DNA of 64,000 nucleotides from Chlorohelix sp037138995 (GCF_037138995.1 NZ_JBAXHI010000016.1:21164-85163); one strand, 5' to 3'. Shown: positions 1 through 8,987, counted from the first letter of the stretch. Notes: generated by a model from the sequence alone, not told the origin. A program made the numbers and translations.

Positions 1-602
1 CCGGTAATCCTGCCTATACCGATAATGTAGAAAAACCTGTTTATAGCCTCGAAACTGCCCAATCGTTGTTACTAGCAGCTGGCTATCGCCTTAACGGATA
101 CAGGTTAAGCGACCTTAGCGGCAAAGACTTGCCGGAAATCAACCTGATTTATAACAATGAAAGCGAGTTTCGGGCGCGGCTTGCCACTTATATGGCGAAT
201 CAGTTTGAGAAGTTGGGTTTCAAGGTAAAGTTAAGCCCACTTGAATATCAGACCTTTCTAAACACTCTGCAAGACCCGAAAGCAGATTTCGACCTGTACC
301 TTTCAGCTTGGAAATCCACCACGCTTAACTCAGAGCAATTCGGGACAATTTGGAGCAACCTGCCGGGAGGCTACCGTAATCAGCAATTACTTGCTCTTTA
401 CGATAAGGCTAATAGTGTAGCGGATAAAACCTTGCGAACGGAATTGCTCAATCAGATTCAGCAATTGGAAGCAAAAGAGTTGCCTTATCTGTATCTTTAT
501 GCCAAGCAGGAGTATGCGGGCGTTGCAGCCTTTGTGGGGGGTGTAACCGAAAGCCCGCTGGGTATTGCTGCCAACCGCTACGCCGACTGGTATATCAGGT
601 AA
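1..602 (+). CDS. Peptide-type ABC transporter substrate-binding protein, C-terminal part (5' end outside window)
   Basis: The reading frame is open from base 3, so only the last ~199 residues are present. Near residue 20 it has the AQSLLLAAGY segment typical of SBP_bac_5 (peptide/nickel) binding proteins (family form: A..LL..AGY), followed by an alpha/beta lobe and a KQEYAG-like ending. Proteins of this family capture oligopeptides or similar ligands outside the cell for a DppBCDF-type transporter. The partner permease and ATPase genes are not in the window. The gene ends 8 bp before the stop of the convergent membrane-protein gene. The ligand cannot be inferred. Identification is by C-terminal domain style only. 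Confidence 0.75.
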   Translation, partial: GNPAYTDNVEKPVYSLETAQSLLLAAGYRLNGYRLSDLSGKDLPEINLIYNNESEFRARLATYMANQFEKLGFKVKLSPLEYQTFLNTLQDPKADFDLYLSAWKSTTLNSEQFGTIWSNLPGGYRNQQLLALYDKANSVADKTLRTELLNQIQQLEAKELPYLYLYAKQEYAGVAAFVGGVTESPLGIAANRYADWYIR

Positions 603-610
603 CGTTGATT

Positions 611-2254
611 TTAGGGTTTGGGTTCGTAGGTGTACCAAATGTCGCGGAATTTTAAATAGTAATTCTGACGAATCACATCCGCCAATTCCTTTGACCAAAC
701 ATCGGTGCGAAAACTGGACGAAAAGAAATCATCTTTTGCGAGGATTAATCCAAATTCTTTATTTTTTACCCGCTGTAGCAAACGTGATTCATCATACAGA
801 TTTTGCTTTGTTAGAGCAGAGAGGGTAAATAAGTCGTTATAGGTGGTAGGCTTTCCGGTTGCCACAAAAAAGCCCGCTTCGCTGGTTAAAATATAGGGAT
901 TAGGATTAGTGGAAGCATTATTGATAACGCGACCAAGCGCATTAATTTCATCAGGGCGATAGCGTAACTCGATTTCATAACGCTGAGAAGGAATAGAGAA
1001 CACCGCCAACTGCCATATAAGCAGACCAATTACAGGCAAAGCCAGCCAACGCATCGCCGTCTTTAGTAGAGGTGCAAAGCCAAACGGCGCTACTAACAAA
1101 CGCGCCAGCAAAAACCCTGCACCCACCGCCAAAGCAGCATCAGCCGGTAAAAAATGGTTGTGGTCTGCACCCGAAACGCCCATTCCCAACAATAAGGGCA
1201 TTGAAAAAAGCAAATACCAGCCAACCAGCGGGATATTTCGGGCAGAATGTAGCAATTTAGCAAACTGGCGACCTTTTTGATTGCGCCAGTCCATTATCAA
1301 ACCGCCAAGCGCAAACACAAAAAAACATAGCGCAATAATCAATAAAGCGGCAGTTTCGCTCGTAAATAAATCAAGGTAGGTTTTAAAATTATCAAACTTC
1401 CATGGCAAATTGTGGTATTCAAAAAGGCGGCGATACAATTGCAGCCCAGTCGCTAAATTTAACACGATAAAAGGAATACCCAACGCGGCCACAAAGCCTG
1501 CTATCCAGATAAAAATCAAGCGGCGTTTATGCCAATTACACAATATTATGTAAACTAAACTGGCGATGGGTGCAGCCAAAGCGGTTTGTTTGGTATAAAA
1601 CGCCAGAGTGAGCGGGAGTATTGCAGCGAACGCGCCCCAGCCGCTAGGCTTCCATGCCACCAATGCTAGAGCCAATATCCCAAACGCGGTCATCAGCATA
1701 TCGGCGCGAACCCTAACAGCCCAAATAGCTACGGCAGGCAAACTTAGAAAGACTAAACCGCCCACTGTACCGCCTATTGCTCCGGCAAGATAGCCTAGTT
1801 TGCCCGAAATGCGATTTTCGGCAACCACCAATAGCACAATGCCTACCGCAACCAGCAGGGCAGAAAGCAAAGATACGAACCGTCCGGTAGCAAAACCCGT
1901 AGAATAATTAGTACCGGATGCCCATAACCAATTGACTAAATAGTAATAAAGCGGCGGATATGGTGCGCTGATAAACTGGTCACCGCTTAGAGGAATATAG
2001 ATTGAGCCACCGCCCCGAATAAGCGAGACCTCATTAAGTATCAACCCTTCTGAGCCAGTTTGAAAATATTGGAAATTCAACCAGCGTTGTACTTGTTGGC
2101 TAAAAAAATCCAGACGAGGAAGCAACGCGATTACAAAGGCAACAAGGCTCAGCAGAATTAAAACCAGAGGTAGAAGCGCAAAACGGCTGCCCATATAAAA
2201 TAGCAACCGCCTTGAAAAAGAATTTAAATCAGTATTCTGTGCGTTTTTCAGCAA
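611..2254 (-). CDS. GT-C fold membrane glycosyltransferase-like protein
   Basis: This is a 547-residue polytopic protein with about 11-13 hydrophobic segments and a short soluble C-terminus. The first extracytoplasmic loop carries an APYPPLYYYL segment, and later loops carry VRADMLM and GADHNHFLPADAAL. This layout is typical of PMT/ArnT-like (GT39/GT83-type) enzymes that use polyprenyl-phosphate sugars outside the membrane. No acidic DD/DE pair could be assigned with certainty, so the reaction is inferred. The TTG start at 2254 has only a weak Shine-Dalgarno, and the true start could lie slightly downstream. It converges on the substrate-binding-protein gene. Confidence 0.7.
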   Translation of the reverse strand: MLKNAQNTDLNSFSRRLLFYMGSRFALLPLVLILLSLVAFVIALLPRLDFFSQQVQRWLNFQYFQTGSEGLILNEVSLIRGGGSIYIPLSGDQFISAPYPPLYYYLVNWLWASGTNYSTGFATGRFVSLLSALLVAVGIVLLVVAENRISGKLGYLAGAIGGTVGGLVFLSLPAVAIWAVRVRADMLMTAFGILALALVAWKPSGWGAFAAILPLTLAFYTKQTALAAPIASLVYIILCNWHKRRLIFIWIAGFVAALGIPFIVLNLATGLQLYRRLFEYHNLPWKFDNFKTYLDLFTSETAALLIIALCFFVFALGGLIMDWRNQKGRQFAKLLHSARNIPLVGWYLLFSMPLLLGMGVSGADHNHFLPADAALAVGAGFLLARLLVAPFGFAPLLKTAMRWLALPVIGLLIWQLAVFSIPSQRYEIELRYRPDEINALGRVINNASTNPNPYILTSEAGFFVATGKPTTYNDLFTLSALTKQNLYDESRLLQRVKNKEFGLILAKDDFFSSSFRTDVWSKELADVIRQNYYLKFRDIWYTYEPKP

Positions 2255-2293
2255 GTGATTAGTAATTTGTTCCAGATATTTGATTAGAAATAC

Positions 2294-2647
2294 TTACTTT
2301 TGCTTTACTGCTTTTGCCTCAGTAAGTTTCTCTGCCAATGCCCGCGGGGTGGTCAAACGATTCCATTCAGCCCAATCTCTTTTGGATGAATAATCAAATT
2401 GCCCGATGCTGACCTGCCCATCAAATGTTACCAGTTTGGCACGAAACTGATAAGAACCATATTTCCAGACTACATTTCGAGTAGCAACATTCTTTTCTTC
2501 ATCCACCAAACTTTCGTCTAATACAACTTCATCGCAAAAACGACGAAGGGCATTATTCAATAATTTAGCCTGGGTATCTTCACTAGGTTCAGATTCTATA
2601 TAATCCAACGAAAAAGCTAATATATCAGACATTTGATAATTCTCCAT
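2294..2647 (-). CDS. Small hypothetical protein
   Basis: This 117-residue soluble protein begins MENYQMSDILAF. The ATG at 2647 is chosen because GAGGTG lies 9 nt upstream; a GTG at 2659 is also in frame but would sit inside that ribosome-binding site. The protein is acidic at the N-terminus and has a basic, lysine-ending C-terminus (AVKQK). I recognise no family, signal peptide or membrane segment. It lies 39 bp upstream of the GT-C gene on the same strand and could be co-transcribed with it. The function is unknown. Confidence 0.6.
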   Translation of the reverse strand: MENYQMSDILAFSLDYIESEPSEDTQAKLLNNALRRFCDEVVLDESLVDEEKNVATRNVVWKYGSYQFRAKLVTFDGQVSIGQFDYSSKRDWAEWNRLTTPRALAEKLTEAKAVKQK

Positions 2648-3014
2648 GAAAGTAATCACCTCTATAATTATACTTGCTACCTATTGACATTACAAGTTAA
2701 ATATCTGAATTTGCGTACAGTGTGCAACTACCGCCCTAAACACCCGTAGCAAGCTTAAACTCATTAACTGAATTTTAGATAGCAGCATTTCCTATGCATA
2801 AAAATATTTTAGCATGCCTACATAACAAACTAGATTACAAAATCAACATACCGATGCTTTCCGTCTAATCTAAATCATACCGCAACAAAATAGGCTTGAC
2901 TTTCTCTTATTTTAGGATTACTGTGTATCTTGTGGACATGTTTGCCTTTCCCCACAATATTGTAATTGAGAAACGAAGGGTTTGGAGTTTTTAAGTCAAA
3001 AGAAGGAAACCGCT
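2648..3014 (+). other. Divergent intergenic region
   Basis: This is a 367-bp AT-rich gap between divergent genes. A TTGACT at 2896-2901 resembles a -35 element for the hydrolase gene, but no good -10 sits at 16-18 bp; TATCTT at 2926-2931 is too far away. The hydrolase ribosome-binding site AGAAGGA is at 3001-3007. No other structure is evident. Confidence 0.3.
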
Positions 3015-3842
3015 ATGAGTACGAGTCAAAATTACGTAGATGTAGCTTTCCTGCGCTATCGTACCGGTCACAAGGAAACCAACGCTTTTCTGGCAGTACC
3101 AAACTTTCCCGGTCCCTTGCCCGGCATAATAATCGCGCATGATATCTTTGGTCTTGATGACCACATTAAGGATGTAGCAATCCGTTTTGCCAAGCTTGGA
3201 TATTCGGTATTGGTTCCCGATTTCTATTCAAACAAAAGCGGTATGGGGGCTAGAGGTCACAATGGTCCCGGTCCTACTACCACCTATGAGCAGCGTCGTG
3301 ATATTCGTAGAAAGACTGCCGATTTAATTGCGGTCAGTGATATAACACGAGGTTTTGAATATTTCACTAGAGAAGGCTATGCCGATGCAAGCCGTATAGC
3401 AATTGTTGGCTTTGGCTTTGGCGGCACTATAGCGACTCTGGCAGCAGGACAAACTTCAAACTTCGCAGCAGCAGTTAACTTCTACGGAGATTTGATTTAC
3501 CCTAAATATTTGATTAGCCGAGTAAAGCCAGAATCTCCAATTAATTATGTGCCTTTCATCCAAGCTCCTTACCTAGCATTCTACGGAGCGCCGGAAGAAG
3601 ACATTTCACTTCAGGACGTGCGTGCATTGGAAAATGAGCTTCGCTCACGTAACAAAATTTACCAGTTAAAGAGCTACCCTCGCGTCCCCAACGGCTTTTT
3701 CAATGACAATCGCCCAACTGTTTATAATGAGGCTGCTGCTAAAGAAGCTTTCGAAATTACAACCACCTTCTTGAGTCGTAATCTGAAAAGCGTCAGCGCA
3801 GTATTGCCAAAAGTCAGGGTAACATCTGGATCCCGTATTTAG
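3015..3842 (+). CDS. Dienelactone hydrolase family protein, probably catalytically dead
   Basis: This 275-residue alpha/beta-hydrolase starts at the ATG preceded by AGAAGGA (8-nt spacing). Diagnostic dienelactone hydrolase segments are present: AHDIFGLDDHI near residue 42, the nucleophile elbow VGFGFGG, and the C-terminal NGFFNDNRP followed by YNEAAAKEAF. In the family the elbow is G-x-C-x-G-G and the C-terminal motif is HGF. Here the nucleophile position is Gly134 and the histidine position is Asn226, so two of the three triad residues are missing while the fold signatures are kept. It may act as a binding or regulatory protein, or use unusual chemistry. It is monocistronic, with its own terminator downstream. 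Confidence 0.85.
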   Translation: MSTSQNYVDVAFLRYRTGHKETNAFLAVPNFPGPLPGIIIAHDIFGLDDHIKDVAIRFAKLGYSVLVPDFYSNKSGMGARGHNGPGPTTTYEQRRDIRRKTADLIAVSDITRGFEYFTREGYADASRIAIVGFGFGGTIATLAAGQTSNFAAAVNFYGDLIYPKYLISRVKPESPINYVPFIQAPYLAFYGAPEEDISLQDVRALENELRSRNKIYQLKSYPRVPNGFFNDNRPTVYNEAAAKEAFEITTTFLSRNLKSVSAVLPKVRVTSGSRI

Positions 3843-3868
3843 GATAACGTAAAGGCTCAATCTTTGGT

Positions 3869-3905
3869 AAAGGCACACCAGCATAAAGGTGTGCTTTTTA
3901 ATTTT
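3869..3905 (+). terminator. Rho-independent terminator of the hydrolase gene
   Basis: GCACACC (3873-3879) and GGTGTGC (3888-3894) form a perfect 7-bp stem with an 8-nt loop, followed by TTTTTAATTTTT. It lies about 30 bp after the stop codon. Confidence 0.8.
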
Positions 3906-3920
3906 TATATACTCCCGGAA

Positions 3921-3963
3921 AAATAAAATAAAAAGGGAAGAAAAGGCATAACCTCTCTTCCCT
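3921..3963 (-). terminator. Terminator of the ribosomal protein supercluster
   Basis: Read on the minus strand, AGGGAAG (3957-3963) pairs with CTTCCCT (3934-3940) around a 16-nt loop and is followed by a T-rich tract (complement of 3921-3934). It lies 35 bp past the rpsI stop and marks the end of the minus-strand translation genes. Confidence 0.75.
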
Positions 3964-3997
3964 GAAAATTCTATAACACCGGTGTAAAGCGGAGAAA

Positions 3998-4402
3998 TTA
4001 CCGCTTGGTGTACTGAGGTGCTTTGCGGGCGCGTTTGAGACCCGGCTTCTTGCGCTCCTTCATACGAGGGTCGCGAGTCAGGTAACCGCTCTTCTTGAGG
4101 GTTGGGCGCAGCGTATCATCAGCCTGTAGCAAAGCGCGGGCGATGCCGTGCCGTACCGCTCCGGCTTGACCACTTACACCACCACCGACAACCTTGACCG
4201 AAACATTATAGCGACCTAAGTTGTTGGTAGCCCGCAAGGGCTGGGTAATAACAATCTCAAAAAGTTGCCTAGCACCGAAATGCTCCACAATAGTTTTATT
4301 ATTTACCGTAATCTGACCGGTGCCGGGATAAAGACGCACACGCGCCACGGCAGTTTTGCGTCGCCCGGTTCCGTAGAAATAGTTCTTATTCAGCGTAGCC
4401 AT
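3998..4402 (-). CDS. rpsI: 30S ribosomal protein S9
   Basis: At 134 residues this is the usual length for S9. It shows the N-terminal FYGTGRRKTAVARV motif, the VVGGGVSGQAGAVRHGIARAL core and a basic tail ending YTKR. That tail reaches the P-site tRNA in the ribosome; most bacteria end in SKR, so Thr here is a mild variant. The start is ATG with AAGGAGAAAG immediately upstream. It follows rplM by 36 bp, the conserved L13-S9 pair, and is the last gene before the terminator. Confidence 0.97.
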   Translation of the reverse strand: MATLNKNYFYGTGRRKTAVARVRLYPGTGQITVNNKTIVEHFGARQLFEIVITQPLRATNNLGRYNVSVKVVGGGVSGQAGAVRHGIARALLQADDTLRPTLKKSGYLTRDPRMKERKKPGLKRARKAPQYTKR

Positions 4403-4438
4403 CTTTCTCCTTAACCAAAGCTACGAGCAAAAGCTCGA

Positions 4439-4888
4439 TTAGCTTTCCTTCAGATATTTAAACTCATATTCTTTAGGCTGCTGTGCAGAGTGCGGATGTT
4501 CTGACCCAGCATAAATCTTCAACTTCTTAATCATAGCCCGCCCAAGCTTACTATGGGGTATCATCCCCTTTATCGCATCAAACAGCGGCCAAGTTGGGTG
4601 CCTATTCATACGGTCACTGAGATTTTCCTGCCGAAAACCACCAGGCCACATGGTATGATGATAATAAATTTTATCATTCAGTTTATTACCTGAAACCACA
4701 ATTTCTGCGGCATTTATTACCACTACAAAGTCACCAGTATCCATATGGGGAGAGTACATAGCTTTATGCTTGCCACGTAACAAGGCAGAAACCTCGGTGG
4801 CGACTCTACCCAGGGTTTGCCCTTTGGCATCAATTATATGCCATTCGCGCTTGATATCAGCTGCTTTGGGCGAGTATGTCTTAGCCAT
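4439..4888 (-). CDS. rplM: 50S ribosomal protein L13
   Basis: The 149-residue protein has the L13 signatures WHIIDAKGQTLGRVAT at the N-terminus and KLGRAMIKKLKIYAGSEHPH near the C-terminus. L13 binds 23S rRNA early in large-subunit assembly. The ATG is preceded by CAGGAGTTATTCAGGA. It sits between truA and rpsI, the common bacterial order rplQ-truA-rplM-rpsI. Confidence 0.97.
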   Translation of the reverse strand: MAKTYSPKAADIKREWHIIDAKGQTLGRVATEVSALLRGKHKAMYSPHMDTGDFVVVINAAEIVVSGNKLNDKIYYHHTMWPGGFRQENLSDRMNRHPTWPLFDAIKGMIPHSKLGRAMIKKLKIYAGSEHPHSAQQPKEYEFKYLKES

Positions 4889-4919
4889 TCCTGAATAACT
4901 CCTGATTTTAAAACCTCGG

Positions 4920-5693
4920 TTAATATTTTACCGATACAAGATACAATCCGCACGGTGGGGCGGTAGGCCCTGCCCGACGGCGATCACATGCCGCAAAGAT
5001 TTCTTCAAACTCGTGCAGGCTTATTTTTCCTGCACCGACTTCCAGCAATGTTCCAACAATATTCCGTACCATATGCGGCAGAAATGCGTTAGCGGCAACC
5101 CAGAACTCGATTAGGCTACCTTTCCCTCTACGCCACTCAAGCCGGCGTAACTCACGTATCGTACTCGGTTTACCTTCGCTCTCGATGTCTGGGACACCTA
5201 TACCTGCTCCGGCAAAACTGGCAAAATCATGACTACCTACCAGAATTTTGCCCGCTTCCACCATACTGTTCACATCGAGCGGGGTCTTAACCCAGTGAAC
5301 ATACCTTCGGCTTATGGGAGAGCGGCTTCTCCGATTTAGTATTTCATAGCGGTATTCGCGCTCTGTGGCACTGAAACGGGCGTGGAATTCCTCGCCCACT
5401 TCTTCCACTATAACAACCGCCAAATCGGCGGACAGAAGAGCGTTTAAACCTCTCCAGAAAGTTTCGGTCGAGTGGTTACTATTCGTTTTAAAATTAGCAA
5501 CCTGACCTTCCGCATGAACACCCGAATCAGTTCTTCCTGCCAATTGTACCCGGCAATACACCCCAGATGATAATCCGGTTAATTCTGCAATTGCCCTTTC
5601 AAGCTCACCCTGTACAGTACGCCCGTTAGCTTGTAACTGGCTACCTGCAAAGTTTGTACCGTCATATTCCAAAACAAGCTTGATATTACGCAC
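4920..5693 (-). CDS. truA: tRNA pseudouridine(38-40) synthase
   Basis: At 257 residues this is a typical TruA. It isomerises uridines 38-40 in the anticodon arm of tRNAs. The N-terminus LVLEYDGTNFAGSQLQ and the catalytic segment AGRTDSGVHA (Asp about residue 56) are intact, as is FLPHMVRNIVGTL near the C-terminus. The GTG start at 5693 is preceded by a weak AGGGCGGG. It lies between rplQ (27 bp upstream) and rplM and is presumably co-transcribed with the ribosomal genes. Confidence 0.95.
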   Translation of the reverse strand: MRNIKLVLEYDGTNFAGSQLQANGRTVQGELERAIAELTGLSSGVYCRVQLAGRTDSGVHAEGQVANFKTNSNHSTETFWRGLNALLSADLAVVIVEEVGEEFHARFSATEREYRYEILNRRSRSPISRRYVHWVKTPLDVNSMVEAGKILVGSHDFASFAGAGIGVPDIESEGKPSTIRELRRLEWRRGKGSLIEFWVAANAFLPHMVRNIVGTLLEVGAGKISLHEFEEIFAACDRRRAGPTAPPCGLYLVSVKY

Positions 5694-5720
5694 AAACCCG
5701 CCCTACCGAACAGTTATTGA

Positions 5721-6077
5721 TTAAGCTGGTACGAACTCTATAATCACCATCTCCGCATTATCACCCAAGCGAGTACCCAATTTAATAATACGGGTATAAC
5801 CACCTTTGCGATCGGTATAGCGCGGACCGATAACTGTAAAGAGCTTATTTACCGCCGCAGAATTGGACAATTTACTGGTTACAATACGGCGACTGGGGAT
5901 ATTATCCTCAACGGAGATTCTAACCAGATGTTCAATCATAGGCTGGATTTCTTTAGCTTTAGCCTCAGTAGTCCGAATGCGTTCGTGAGCAATAACTGAT
6001 ATCAGCAAATTGCGGAACATTGAGAGGCGCTGCCCTGTAGGTCGGTCAAATTTGCGACCGGCTACTCCGTGTCTCAT
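5721..6077 (-). CDS. rplQ: 50S ribosomal protein L17
   Basis: The 118-residue protein opens with MRHGVAGRKFDRPTGQR, a clear variant of the L17 start (MRH....LgR...HR). It continues with MFRNLLISVIAHERIRTTEAKAKE and ends NAEMVIIEFV. Start ATG with GAGGATTTAGATC upstream. It follows rpoA, as in the alpha operon of most bacteria. Confidence 0.96.
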   Translation of the reverse strand: MRHGVAGRKFDRPTGQRLSMFRNLLISVIAHERIRTTEAKAKEIQPMIEHLVRISVEDNIPSRRIVTSKLSNSAAVNKLFTVIGPRYTDRKGGYTRIIKLGTRLGDNAEMVIIEFVPA

Positions 6078-6109
6078 GATCTAAATCCTCGCGATTATAT
6101 CTTTTCTAA

Positions 6110-7159
6110 CTATTCGTCGTCCAACCCACTGTTGCCGCCGTAGAAACCATCGTCACCGTCACCGGATGTAAGCGAGCCATCCTCATCGGAGTCCTCATAC
6201 AAGCCTGTGCCAGCAAAAGGCCCAATTGGAGTGGCAGTGCTCATAAAGCCATGCCTAATCAATTGTTCTCGCAACTCATCGTAAGATTTCCGCCCGAAAT
6301 TGCGAACACTCAATAGGTCTTTTTCATCCATTGCCAGAATTTGACCAACTTTAGTAATATTGCTGCGCTTTAAGCAGTTATAAGTACGCACTGACAAATT
6401 CAGGTCTTCGATCGGCGTTTCATAAAGTTTAGGTTCGATAGTTCCAACGCCCGGCAACTGTTCCCGTTCCGGTTCAGTGGTGCGGTTAAAGTTGGCTATA
6501 ATTTCACTATGCTGCCTCAGAATAGTAGCAGCTTGGCTAAGAGCTTCGCCCGGTTCAATCGAACCATCGGTCCAGACCTCCAGCAACAATCGGTCATAAT
6601 CAGTCATCTGACCAACGCGGGTATGTTCAACCACATAATTTACGCGCGGTATAGGCGTGAAAATTGCATCCACCGGGATTACACCGATAGGCATATTGTC
6701 ACGGTTTTCCGCAGGTATATAACCCACGCCTCTCTCAACCGTCAATTCCATATCCAAACGGGCATCAGCGCTATCTAGCGTAGCAATCGGTTGATCACTA
6801 TTAATGATTTCAACCAACTGACCCGGCGCTTCAATATCGCCAGCACAAGCTACCCGTTCGCCCCGCAAGGACAGATTCATGCGTACCGGACGTTCACTAT
6901 AGCTGCGCAAACGGATTCGCTTGGCATTCAAGATAATCTCTGTCACATCTTCCTTTATATTAGGAAGGGATGTAAACTCGTGAGACACACCATCTATCTT
7001 GATTGAAGTAATCGCCGCGCCAGGAATAGATGATAGCAGGATGCGACGCAAGGCGTTACCCAAGGTTGTACCGTATCCGGGCTCCAGCGGTTCAATTTTA
7101 AACCTGCCGTAATTCTCCGCAGTAGCCACATTCTCGACCTTCAACGCTACATCGAACAA
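6110..7159 (-). CDS. rpoA: DNA-directed RNA polymerase subunit alpha
   Basis: The 349 residues contain the N-terminal assembly domain (GYGTTLGNALRRILLSS near residue 30; GRRVGY-type segment as ERGVGYIPAENRD). The C-terminal domain that contacts UP elements and activators follows (LNLSVRTYNCLKRSNITKVGQIL, then LLSVRNFGRKSYDELREQL). After it there is an unusual tail of ~45 residues rich in Asp, Gly and Ser that ends in SGLDDE. The start is TTG at 7159 with AGGAGG 9 nt upstream. The gene is downstream of rpsD in the alpha operon, consistent with joint control with ribosomal proteins. Confidence 0.97.
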   Translation of the reverse strand: MFDVALKVENVATAENYGRFKIEPLEPGYGTTLGNALRRILLSSIPGAAITSIKIDGVSHEFTSLPNIKEDVTEIILNAKRIRLRSYSERPVRMNLSLRGERVACAGDIEAPGQLVEIINSDQPIATLDSADARLDMELTVERGVGYIPAENRDNMPIGVIPVDAIFTPIPRVNYVVEHTRVGQMTDYDRLLLEVWTDGSIEPGEALSQAATILRQHSEIIANFNRTTEPEREQLPGVGTIEPKLYETPIEDLNLSVRTYNCLKRSNITKVGQILAMDEKDLLSVRNFGRKSYDELREQLIRHGFMSTATPIGPFAGTGLYEDSDEDGSLTSGDGDDGFYGGNSGLDDE

Positions 7160-7233
7160 GGTCTCCAGCCTCCTCTTCCTTAGTTGGGGAACCGGGTTAA
7201 ATAATATCCAATCCGGTTGCCGACAATTGACTA

Positions 7234-7863
7234 CTAGCGGCTATAATATTCGACTATAAGGTTAGTCTCAAGTAGCGAATCAATTTCGGCATGCTCAGGC
7301 AACCGCACTACTCGACCAGTTAAACCCTTAGCGTCAAGAGTAAGCCAAGACGGAGCATCATGCTTTCCAATGCTATCCGCCACAACCTTGAAATAGGTCT
7401 TTTCCTTGCTTCTTTCGACAAGGGTAACCGTATCACCGATTTTGGCTATATAGGAAGGTATGTCAGTTTTGTGTCCGTTTATAGCAAAATGACCGTGTCT
7501 GACCAACTGTCGCGCCTGCTTACGGGAATCGGCAAACCCCATCCGGTAAATCAGGTTATCCATTCGCAATTCCAAAATCTGGAGCAACCGCTCACCGGTA
7601 GCACCGGTTTGTCGCCGCGCTTCATCATAATGTTTGCGAAATTGCTTTTCCAGCACTCCGTAAATGCGACGTGCTTTTTGTTTCTCACGCAACTGCGTAC
7701 CATAATCGCTGAGTTTGCGCTGGCGTTTTGCGCCGTGTACACCGGGTGTTTCCTGTCGGCTCTCAAAGGCGCATTTGGAAGTCATGCAACGTTCCCCTTT
7801 GAGCATTAACTTTACACCTTCGCGCCGACAGAGCCTGCAGACCGGACCAGTATATCTAGCCAT
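7234..7863 (-). CDS. rpsD: 30S ribosomal protein S4
   Basis: The 209-residue S4 has an N-terminal zinc-binding set of cysteines (CRLC near residue 9 and ERCMTSKC near 26-31), so it is the zinc-containing (C+) form. The S4 RNA-binding domain follows (MDNLIYRMGFADSRKQARQLVRHGHFAING). S4 is a primary 16S rRNA binder and in many bacteria represses its own operon. Start ATG with GAGGAATA upstream. Order rpsM-rpsK-rpsD-rpoA is standard. Confidence 0.97.
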   Translation of the reverse strand: MARYTGPVCRLCRREGVKLMLKGERCMTSKCAFESRQETPGVHGAKRQRKLSDYGTQLREKQKARRIYGVLEKQFRKHYDEARRQTGATGERLLQILELRMDNLIYRMGFADSRKQARQLVRHGHFAINGHKTDIPSYIAKIGDTVTLVERSKEKTYFKVVADSIGKHDAPSWLTLDAKGLTGRVVRLPEHAEIDSLLETNLIVEYYSR

Positions 7864-7908
7864 TATTCCTCACTAATTTATATTCGTTAGACGCTTCAGA
7901 TCAATCTT

Positions 7909-8316
7909 TTATACACGCCGGCGCTTGGGCGGACGACAACCGTTGTGTGGGATCGGGGTAACATCAGTAATAGATACCACCGAAATACCACTCGCCTGCA
8001 AGGAGCGGATTGCGGCTTCACGCCCGGAGCCCGGACCTTTCACAAATACCTCTACCTGACGCAAGCCATGATCCATTGCCCGGCGTGCAGCACCTTCCGC
8101 GGCTACCTGTGCAGCATAAGGGGTGCTTTTCCGAGAACCCTTAAAATCGCTTGCGCCTGCACTACCCCAAGCTAATACATTACCCTTGGGATCGGTCAAA
8201 GTAACAATTGTATTGTTAAAAGTAGATTGAATATGCGCCTGCCCCTTCGGAATATTCTTCCGCTCCCGACGTTTTACTTTGGCAACGCGCTTTTTACCGC
8301 CACTTTTCTCAGCCAT
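7909..8316 (-). CDS. rpsK: 30S ribosomal protein S11
   Basis: The 135-residue protein has the S11 core IQSTFNNTIVTLTDPKGN, the KGPGSGREAAIRSLQASG segment and the ending TPIPHNGCRPPKRRRV. It lines the mRNA path on the platform of the small subunit. Start ATG with GGAGCAAGG. It lies between rpsM and rpsD. Confidence 0.97.
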   Translation of the reverse strand: MAEKSGGKKRVAKVKRRERKNIPKGQAHIQSTFNNTIVTLTDPKGNVLAWGSAGASDFKGSRKSTPYAAQVAAEGAARRAMDHGLRQVEVFVKGPGSGREAAIRSLQASGISVVSITDVTPIPHNGCRPPKRRRV

Positions 8317-8374
8317 CCTTGCTCCTTTAGCTCAGCCTACCAGTGGGAAAGCCCACCTGGCAATTAAAACTAGA

Positions 8375-8755
8375 TTACTTCGTTGCTTTCTTTTTACCGG
8401 CAACGGTACGGCGAGGCCCACCACGGCGAGTACGTGCGTTAGTACGGGTACGCTGCCCGCGAACCGGTAACCCGGCGCGGTGGCGTTTGCCACGATAGCA
8501 ACCAATCTCTACCAGGCGTTTAATATTCAGGTTTACTTCTCGACGCAAGTCACCTTCTACGCGGTACTCACGATCGATTATTTCACGCAACCGATGAACT
8601 TCATCATCAGTAAGTGTATGAACCCTGGTATCGGGGCTTATATTAGCCGTTTCAAGAATTTTCTGACTCGTTTTTAGCCCTATACCGAAAATATAGGTGA
8701 GACCTATTTCAACTCTTTTATCGCGGGGTAAATCAACCCCGGCAATTCTCGCCAT
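8375..8755 (-). CDS. rpsM: 30S ribosomal protein S13
   Basis: At 126 residues, it begins MARIAGVDLPRDKRVEIGLTYIFGIG and ends in the basic RTNARTRRGGPRRTVAGKKKATK region that contacts tRNA and the subunit bridge. Start ATG with TTGGAGGAT upstream. It directly follows rpmJ. Confidence 0.97.
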   Translation of the reverse strand: MARIAGVDLPRDKRVEIGLTYIFGIGLKTSQKILETANISPDTRVHTLTDDEVHRLREIIDREYRVEGDLRREVNLNIKRLVEIGCYRGKRHRAGLPVRGQRTRTNARTRRGGPRRTVAGKKKATK

Positions 8756-8779
8756 GCGGTCTATCCTCCAAAAATCTTA

Positions 8780-8893
8780 CTAGCCTTGACGCTGTTTATG
8801 TTTAGGAGTAGAACAAATTACCATTACCACTCCCTTACGCCGGATTATTTTGCATTTTTCGCAGCGCGGCTTCACCGATGCACGTACCTTCAT
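8780..8893 (-). CDS. rpmJ: 50S ribosomal protein L36
   Basis: This 37-residue gene encodes MKVRASVKPRCEKCK and then IIRRKGVVMVICSTPKH. It has the CxxC...C...H zinc ribbon of the zinc-binding L36 form. The ATG at 8893 is preceded by GAGGGGATTTAGCG. It sits in its conserved place in front of rpsM. Normally infA lies immediately upstream; here that position holds only a decayed infA. Confidence 0.95.
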   Translation of the reverse strand: MKVRASVKPRCEKCKIIRRKGVVMVICSTPKHKQRQG

Positions 8894-8987
8894 CGCTAAA
8901 TCCCCTCAATTTACACGATTATAACACTCTAAATTTAAAGTGCTTTATATCGTTTTAGTTTTTCCCTGTTTATACAGACAATTGCAA

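Noticed and set aside
7360..7809. 149-codon plus-strand frame opposite rpsD
   Set aside because: Antisense to a certain ribosomal protein gene, with no recognisable motifs.
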